This document shows, piece after piece, positions 58,966-64,000 of a stretch of 64,000 bases of DNA. Position 1 is the stretch's first letter. Each line of letters starts with the position of its first letter. Under the pieces are notes generated by a model that did not search any database, was not told the origin of the DNA, and saw only the letters and a program-made list of their open reading frames with translations. Origin of the DNA: GCA-020356105 sp964347475 (GTDB lineage: Bacteria; Pseudomonadota; Alphaproteobacteria; UBA8366; JADFVY01). Position numbers and translations under genes: made by a program. The DNA lies in contig CAYFYY010000008.1 in assembly GCA_964347475.1 (NCBI GenBank), positions 1 through 64,000 of the forward strand. The letters are read 5' to 3'.

Positions 58966-59858
58966 GCAAACCGGCGAAACTGACTCTCGGCCCACTGCTG
59001 TTCAACTGGCCGGCGGAGCGGGTCAGGACGTTCTACGACCAGATCGCCGAGCGGGCGCCCGTCGATACCGTCCATCTCGGCGAAGTGGTGTGCCCGAAAC
59101 GCACGCCGTTTCTGGTGGAAGCACTGGCCGAGGCCGCGGAAACACTGACCGCTGCGGGAATCGAGGTGGTGTGGTCCACACTTGGCCTGATTGCCGACGC
59201 CAAGGATGTCGCGGCGACCGAAACGCTGGTCCGAGCGACGCCGGGGCTGGTCGAAATCAACGACATTTCGGCACTACCAATGCTCCGCGGAAGGGCGCAC
59301 GTGGTCGGGCCCCTGGTCAACGTCTACAACGAAGGCACGCTCGGCTGGCTCGCTTCGCGCGGCGCCACGCGGGTCTGCCTGCCCCCGGAACTGCCGCGCG
59401 ACGCCATCGCCGCGCTCGCCACCGCCGGCACTGTCGAGCTGGAAATTCAGGCCTTCGGGCGCATGCCGCTGGCGCTGTCGGCGCGATGCTATCATGCGCG
59501 TGCGTACGGTCTGCACAAGGACGGCTGCCGCTACGTCTGCGACAGGGACCCGGACGGCATGCCGGTGGCGACGCTCGACCGCCAGCCGTTTCTCGCCGTG
59601 AACGGCATACAGACCCTGTCCCACGCGCTGCTCGACCTGAGCGCCGAGGCGGCGGAGCTGGCCGAGCTGGGCATCCGGCGCTTCCGCCTGTCGCCGCACG
59701 ACACCGACATGGTGGCGATCGCCCATATCTGGCGCGATCTCCTCGACGGCCGCACCGATCTGGCCCGGACGCAGCGGATCATCGAGGCGGTCGCCGACTT
59801 CGCGCCGCGCGCCAACGGCTACTTTCATGGCCGGCCCGGGTCCGAACTGGTCGCCTGA
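58962..59858 (+). CDS. ubiV: Oxygen-independent ubiquinone hydroxylation protein UbiV
   Basis: 298 residues, the second U32 protein of the UbiUV pair. Likely cluster ligands are Cys44, 176, 189 and 193, matching the spacing in E. coli UbiV. It begins with the ATG that overlaps the ubiU stop (ATGA); an ATG six bases upstream is less likely. It would allow ubiquinone to be made without oxygen. It is convergent with a hypothetical gene, 14 bp between the stop codons. Confidence 0.92.
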   Translation: MSKPAKLTLGPLLFNWPAERVRTFYDQIAERAPVDTVHLGEVVCPKRTPFLVEALAEAAETLTAAGIEVVWSTLGLIADAKDVAATETLVRATPGLVEINDISALPMLRGRAHVVGPLVNVYNEGTLGWLASRGATRVCLPPELPRDAIAALATAGTVELEIQAFGRMPLALSARCYHARAYGLHKDGCRYVCDRDPDGMPVATLDRQPFLAVNGIQTLSHALLDLSAEAAELAELGIRRFRLSPHDTDMVAIAHIWRDLLDGRTDLARTQRIIEAVADFAPRANGYFHGRPGSELVA

Positions 59859-59872
59859 CGCAATCCGGCGCG

Positions 59873-60352
59873 TCAGTCCGATAGCACCGCCTGCAGCGCC
59901 TTCGCCGTCTTCGGCGTCACGTAGTAGACGCCGTCCACGATCTCCTTGTGGTCCTTGTCCCACACCGTCGAATCATAGTCCCAGCCGATCAGATGCGCCT
60001 TCTTCTCGGTATCCCCGATAAGGCGCCGCAGGCGCCGCGTCATCGCGCCCTCGAACAGCGATAGCGCCCGCCAGTGGGTATCGCCGGTCACAGCCAGCAA
60101 CTCTTTCATGCGGGCCCGGCCCTTGTTGCCGGCGAAGATCTTGAGACGCTCGCGATGGTTCTCGGACAGACCGTGCACCAGCCGCAGCGCCAGGTTCCTG
60201 TCCAGATCCACGGGCTTTTTCCACGTGGTCTCTGTGCGTACCGCCCGGCGCGCTGGCTGTAGCAGCTTGGGGTCGGCGAATTTGCGGATCAGCTCGCGCT
60301 GGGTCTCGGGCGATAGCCGGCGGAAGTCCTTAGGCTCGATCACGATATGCAT
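59873..60352 (-). CDS. Hypothetical protein
   Basis: 159 residues, not recognised. It is soluble, basic and mostly helical in the first half (RLSPETQRELIRKFAD, RRAVRTETTWKKPVDLDR), with a more beta-like C-terminal third (HLIGWDYDSTVWDKDHKEIVDGVYYVTP). No signal peptide or membrane span. GAGGGAACGC precedes the ATG. It is convergent with ubiV and follows the RND pump gene on the same strand by 98 bp. Function unknown. Confidence 0.65.
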   Translation of the reverse strand: MHIVIEPKDFRRLSPETQRELIRKFADPKLLQPARRAVRTETTWKKPVDLDRNLALRLVHGLSENHRERLKIFAGNKGRARMKELLAVTGDTHWRALSLFEGAMTRRLRRLIGDTEKKAHLIGWDYDSTVWDKDHKEIVDGVYYVTPKTAKALQAVLSD

Positions 60353-60450
60353 GGCGTTCCCTCTAATGGGTTCAGGTTACCCGATTACAACTGGCGCCGC
60401 CAGCCGCCCGCCCAAATCGCGACACCGAGTTGCACCGCTGCGCCACTTGC

Positions 60451-63400
60451 CTAGCTTTCCGGCAGGGCAGAGCCGTCGTCGCGGAACGCCACGTAGACCG
60501 CCGGGATGACCAGCAGGGTGAGCGCGGTCGACGAGGCGAGGCCGAACACCAGCGAGATCGCCAAGCCCTCGAAGATCGGGTCGAAGAGGATGAAGGCGGC
60601 ACCGATCATGGCCGCGGCGGCGGTCAGGAAGATCGGCTGGAAGCGGATCGCCCCGGCCTCCAGCAGCGCCGGCCGCAAGGGCGTGCCCTTCTTGCGCTCC
60701 TGGCGGATGAAGTCGACCAGCAGGATCGAGTTGCGCACGATGATGCCAGCCAGGGCAATGAACCCGATCATCGAGGTCGCGGTGAATGGTGCCTGGAACA
60801 GCCAGTGCCCGATGACGATGCCGATCAGCGTCAACGGGACCGGCGTCAGTATGACCAGCGGCAGCTTGAAGCTGCGGAACTGGCCGACGACCAGCAGATA
60901 GATGCCGAGCAGCGCGACGATGAAGGCGCCGCCCATGTCGCGGAAAGTGGTCCAGGTGATCTCCCATTCGCCGTCCCACAGGACCGAAACGCGGCTCTCG
61001 TCCTGGGGTTGGCCGCGGTAGCGGATCTCGGGCGGGCCGGCGGCGCCCCAGTCCAGCGCCGCGATCGCGTCCTCCACCGCGAACATGCCGTAGATCGGCG
61101 CTTCGAAGCGGCCGGCCAGCTCCGCCATCACCATCTCGATGAAGCGGCCGTTGTGTCGGAATAGTGGGAAGGTCGCCTCCTCGTATCGCAACTCGACGAC
61201 ATCGCCGAGCTCGACGATGCCGCTGTGGCCGGGCACTGGCGTACTGAATAGACGTTCGCCGGGTCCGAGGCCGGAGCGGGGCAGGCGGATCGCGATCTCG
61301 ACCGGATTGGCGCCGCCGCCACGATGCGAATAGCCGACGCTGATGCCGCCGAACAGTGCCGCGACGGTGTCATAGACGGCCTCCTCCTCGACACCGTGGA
61401 ACTCCAGATTGTCCTGGTCGATGGCGATGCGCAGCCGCTGGGTGGGATGGCCGAAGCTGTCATCGGTGTCGACCACGAAATCCACCGCCTCGAAGGCCTC
61501 GCGGACCTTGTTGGCATAGGCCCGACGGGTGGCCGCGTCGGGCCCGTAGATCTCAGCCAGCAGGGTCGACAACACCGGCGGCCCAGGCGGCACCTCGACA
61601 ACCTTGATCGACGTTTCCGGCGGCGCTTCGAGATCCTTCAGCCGGCTGCGGATATCGAGCGCGATCTCGTGGCTCGCGCGCGCGCGCTCGTGCTTCGGCA
61701 GCAAATTCACCTGCAAATCGCCCATCTCCGGCTGGCTGCGCAGATAGTAATGCCGCACCAGACCGTTGAAGTTGAACGGTGCGGCGGTCCCGACATAGGC
61801 CTGAATATGCGACAGCTCCGGCAGGTCGGCCAGGCGGCGCGCCGCCTCGATCAGCACGCGCTGGGTCGCCTCGAGGCTGGCGCCCTCGGGCAGGTCCACC
61901 ACCACCTGCAGCTCCGACTTGTTGTCGAACGGCAGCAGCTTGACCGTCACCGAGCGGGTCGCGAACAACACCGTCACCGCCACCGTCGCCGCGCCGACCG
62001 TCAGCAGGAAAGCCCAGGACCGGGTCTTGTTCTTCAGCACCGGCGCCGCGACCCGGCGGTAGAGCCGGCCCATGCGGCTGCCGTGCCCGTGCGCGGCATC
62101 GTCGCCGGCCCTCGCATGCTTGCCGCCGCCGATCTTCAGCAGCAGCCAGGGCGCGATCATCACTGCCACGAAGAAGCTGAACAGCATGGCGGCGCTGGCA
62201 TTGGCCGGAATCGGCGCCATGTAGGGGCCCATCAGCCCGCTGACGAACATCATCGGCAGCAGCGCCGCGATCACCGTCAGGGTCGCAACGATGGTCGGAT
62301 TGCCGACCTCGGCGACCGCCTCGATCGCAGTCTGCACGATGTCGCGACCGGGCTTCATGCGCCAGTGCCGGACGATGTTCTCGACCACGACGATGGCGTC
62401 GTCGACCAGGATGCCGATCGAGAAGATCAGCGCGAACAGGCTGACGCGGTTGATCGTGTAGTCCATCAGCCACGAGGCGAAGAAGGTCAGCAGGATCGTG
62501 GTCGGGATGATCACCAGCACGACACCGCTCTCGCGCCAGCCGACGAAGACCGCAATCAGCACCGCGATGCTGATGGTCGCGATCGCGAGGTGGGACAACA
62601 GCTCGTTTGCCTTCTCCTGGGCGGTCTCACCGTAATTGCGGGTGACATGCACCGCTACTTCCCCGGGGATCAACTCATCGCGCACGATCTCGAGGCGCTC
62701 GAGCAGCCGGTCGGCGACGACAACGGCGTTGGCTCCCTCGCGCTTGGCGAGGGCCAGGGTGACGCCGGGCACGAACTGCAGCGTGCCGTCGGCGTGCGGC
62801 TCGATATGCCAGGCACGGTGCTCCAACGGCGCCGCGCTGACGACGATATTTGCGACATCCTTGACGTAAACCGGACGCCCGTCGACCGTGTTGATCACCA
62901 GCAGGCCGATATCGGGGACGCCGCTCAGAGTCTGTCCCGCGACCACGGGCAGGTGTGCGTTGTCCTGGCGGATGCCGCCGACGACGAAGGAGCGGTTGGC
63001 ATTCTCGATCTTCTCGACCAGACGGTTGAGCGTGACCCCGTACAGCGACAGCCGTTCCGGATCCGGCTCGACGCGGATCTGGTCGGGCCGGCCGCCGGCG
63101 ATGTAGGTCAGGCCGATATCCTCGACCTTGATCAGCTCGTGCAGCAATTCTTCGGCGACGTTGAACAGGGCGTTGTCGTCCCACCGCGCGGCCAGCTCTT
63201 GCGGCAGGTCGCCGCGCGGGGCCAGGGTCAATGTCAGGATCGCCACGTCGTTGATGCCGCGCCCGACGATCAGCGGCTCCGGGATCCCCAGCGGGATGCT
63301 GGACAGGTTGGCTCGGATTTCCTCGTGCACGCGCAGAATGGCGGTATCGGCGGAGGTGCCGACGAAGAACCGGGCCGTCACCACGACCCGGTCGTCGAGC

Positions 63401-63666
63401 GACTGCGAATACACGTGCTCGACCCCGTCGATACCCTTGACGATGTCCTCCAGCGGCTTGGTGACCAGTTCGACCGCGTCCTCCGCCTTCAGGCCGTCCG
63501 CCGCGACCAGGATATCCACCATCGGCACGCTGATCTGCGGCTCCTCCTCGCGCGGCAGGACCGCAAGGGCAAGCAGCCCCACGAGAATCGCGGCGACCAG
63601 CAGCAGCGGCGTCAGCGGCGACAAGATCGACGATCGAGTCAGCCTTCCCGAGATACCCAGATCCAT
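60451..63666 (-). CDS. RND efflux pump inner-membrane transporter
   Basis: 1071 residues, the AcrB/CzcA-type proton-driven efflux protein. Twelve membrane helices and two periplasmic loops are expected. The proton-relay aspartates are in GILVDDAIVVVENIVRHW (TM4) and the relay region NSILLVDFIRQERKKG is present near TM10-11. The N-terminus MDLGISGRLTRSSILSPLTP and PREEEPQISVPMVDI fit a HAE1/CzcA relative. It follows the adaptor gene by 16 bp, forming adaptor-pump. The outer-membrane channel is not in the window. Confidence 0.92.
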   Translation of the reverse strand: MDLGISGRLTRSSILSPLTPLLLVAAILVGLLALAVLPREEEPQISVPMVDILVAADGLKAEDAVELVTKPLEDIVKGIDGVEHVYSQSLDDRVVVTARFFVGTSADTAILRVHEEIRANLSSIPLGIPEPLIVGRGINDVAILTLTLAPRGDLPQELAARWDDNALFNVAEELLHELIKVEDIGLTYIAGGRPDQIRVEPDPERLSLYGVTLNRLVEKIENANRSFVVGGIRQDNAHLPVVAGQTLSGVPDIGLLVINTVDGRPVYVKDVANIVVSAAPLEHRAWHIEPHADGTLQFVPGVTLALAKREGANAVVVADRLLERLEIVRDELIPGEVAVHVTRNYGETAQEKANELLSHLAIATISIAVLIAVFVGWRESGVVLVIIPTTILLTFFASWLMDYTINRVSLFALIFSIGILVDDAIVVVENIVRHWRMKPGRDIVQTAIEAVAEVGNPTIVATLTVIAALLPMMFVSGLMGPYMAPIPANASAAMLFSFFVAVMIAPWLLLKIGGGKHARAGDDAAHGHGSRMGRLYRRVAAPVLKNKTRSWAFLLTVGAATVAVTVLFATRSVTVKLLPFDNKSELQVVVDLPEGASLEATQRVLIEAARRLADLPELSHIQAYVGTAAPFNFNGLVRHYYLRSQPEMGDLQVNLLPKHERARASHEIALDIRSRLKDLEAPPETSIKVVEVPPGPPVLSTLLAEIYGPDAATRRAYANKVREAFEAVDFVVDTDDSFGHPTQRLRIAIDQDNLEFHGVEEEAVYDTVAALFGGISVGYSHRGGGANPVEIAIRLPRSGLGPGERLFSTPVPGHSGIVELGDVVELRYEEATFPLFRHNGRFIEMVMAELAGRFEAPIYGMFAVEDAIAALDWGAAGPPEIRYRGQPQDESRVSVLWDGEWEITWTTFRDMGGAFIVALLGIYLLVVGQFRSFKLPLVILTPVPLTLIGIVIGHWLFQAPFTATSMIGFIALAGIIVRNSILLVDFIRQERKKGTPLRPALLEAGAIRFQPIFLTAAAAMIGAAFILFDPIFEGLAISLVFGLASSTALTLLVIPAVYVAFRDDGSALPES

Positions 63667-63682
63667 GGCGCTGTCCCGAACG

Positions 63683-64000
63683 TCAGGGTTTCAGCAGGAT
63701 GTCGCCCGGTTCCAGGCCGGCCAGGATCTCGATTCCATTGTCGAGATTCTGGCCCGTCTGAACCATGACTTCGCCCTCGCCCTTGACGACCACGTAGGTG
63801 ACGCCGTATCGCCGCAACAGGTATTCCGGCGGAATGACGATTGCCTGGCGCCGCCCGGTTGCCACGTAGACACGGGTGCGCTCACCGACGAAATAGTCGC
63901 CCAATGTCTCGACCTCGGCGTCGGCGATCACGCGGCCGCCGCGCATCTCCGGATATACCTTGGTGATGCGGCCAGCGCGGAGATCGTTCTCGCCGTTGGC
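63683..64000 (-). CDS. RND efflux periplasmic adaptor (MFP), C-terminal part
   Basis: The C-terminal 105 residues of a membrane fusion protein, cut by the right edge. The window's last codons read in frame ANGENDLRAGRITKVYPE, then MRGGRVI. Beta-barrel and membrane-proximal domain sequence follows, with LEPGDILLKP at the end. It is 16 bp upstream of the RND pump gene and would link it to an outer-membrane channel. The 5' part is missing. Confidence 0.85.
   Translation of the reverse strand, partial: ANGENDLRAGRITKVYPEMRGGRVIADAEVETLGDYFVGERTRVYVATGRRQAIVIPPEYLLRRYGVTYVVVKGEGEVMVQTGQNLDNGIEILAGLEPGDILLKP

Noticed and set aside
61324..63768. Antisense open frame inside the RND pump gene
   Set aside because: Low-complexity composition and no signals. 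The RND protein on the other strand is intact.
1..64000. CRISPR arrays, insertion sequences or riboswitches
   Set aside because: No array of evenly spaced repeats, no transposase gene and no recognisable cobalamin, glycine or SAM riboswitch core was found by eye, even next to the B12-dependent and glycine-related genes.

Overview
The window is GC-rich, densely packed chromosomal DNA that looks like an alphaproteobacterium, probably of the Rhodospirillales type. The evidence is strong codon-position GC bias, many ATGA start/stop overlaps, TTT and TRAP transporters, heterotetrameric sarcosine oxidase, a DUF1127 protein and the anaerobic ubiquinone genes ubiTUV behind an FNR/FixK box. No phage, IS element, rRNA or CRISPR array was seen. 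The only RNA gene is the 3' half of a tRNA-Leu(CAA) at the left edge.

Region by region. (1) 0.1-9.5 kb, minus strand: one operon running IclR regulator, hydantoinase/oxoprolinase A and B, an SDR, a three-subunit molybdenum hydroxylase and a GNAT. (2) 9.8-25.2 kb: a methylated-amine block. Creatinase (plus strand) faces soxBDAG (minus strand). Next come a cupin-type XRE regulator, two dimethylglycine-dehydrogenase-like flavoproteins and a pyrrolysine-free MttB-family methyltransferase. Creatine and betaine-type compounds would converge on sarcosine, then glycine plus one-carbon units on folate. (3) 25.4-29.4 kb: a periplasmic thiol/metal cluster with an HMA domain protein, TlpA/CcmG-like thioredoxin, CcdA, a thioredoxin-DsbD fusion and two DUF1573 proteins. 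(4) 29.6-38.7 kb: an aldo/keto reductase, a complete archaeal-type DNA topoisomerase VI (B and A subunits), an MltF-like lytic transglycosylase, a small holin-like membrane protein and an exported four-heme cytochrome fused to Ig-like and PKD repeats.

(5) 39.0-54.7 kb, all minus strand: two transport/metabolism groups. The first is a TTT (TctCBA) transporter, a CoA-acylating aldehyde dehydrogenase and an ADP-forming CoA ligase whose alpha subunit is broken by a frameshift/deletion; serine-glyoxylate aminotransferase and a hydroxypyruvate-reductase-like enzyme lie just upstream. The second is a TRAP transporter followed by B12-dependent glutamate mutase (glmS, glmL, glmE). The ligase/aldehyde dehydrogenase pair resembles the sulfoacetate-to-sulfoacetaldehyde route of some anaerobes, but the substrate is an inference. 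(6) 55.0-59.9 kb: a TauE/SafE exporter, a GcvA-like LysR regulator with a candidate operator, a DUF1127 protein and ubiTUV. (7) 59.9-64 kb: a hypothetical protein and an RND efflux pump whose adaptor gene runs off the right edge.

The items most worth following up are the bacterial topoisomerase VI, the methyltransferase/flavoprotein block without a corrinoid partner, the thiol/DUF1573 cluster, the broken ligase subunit, the duplicated pore motif in the TRAP permease and the cytochrome-adhesin fusion.
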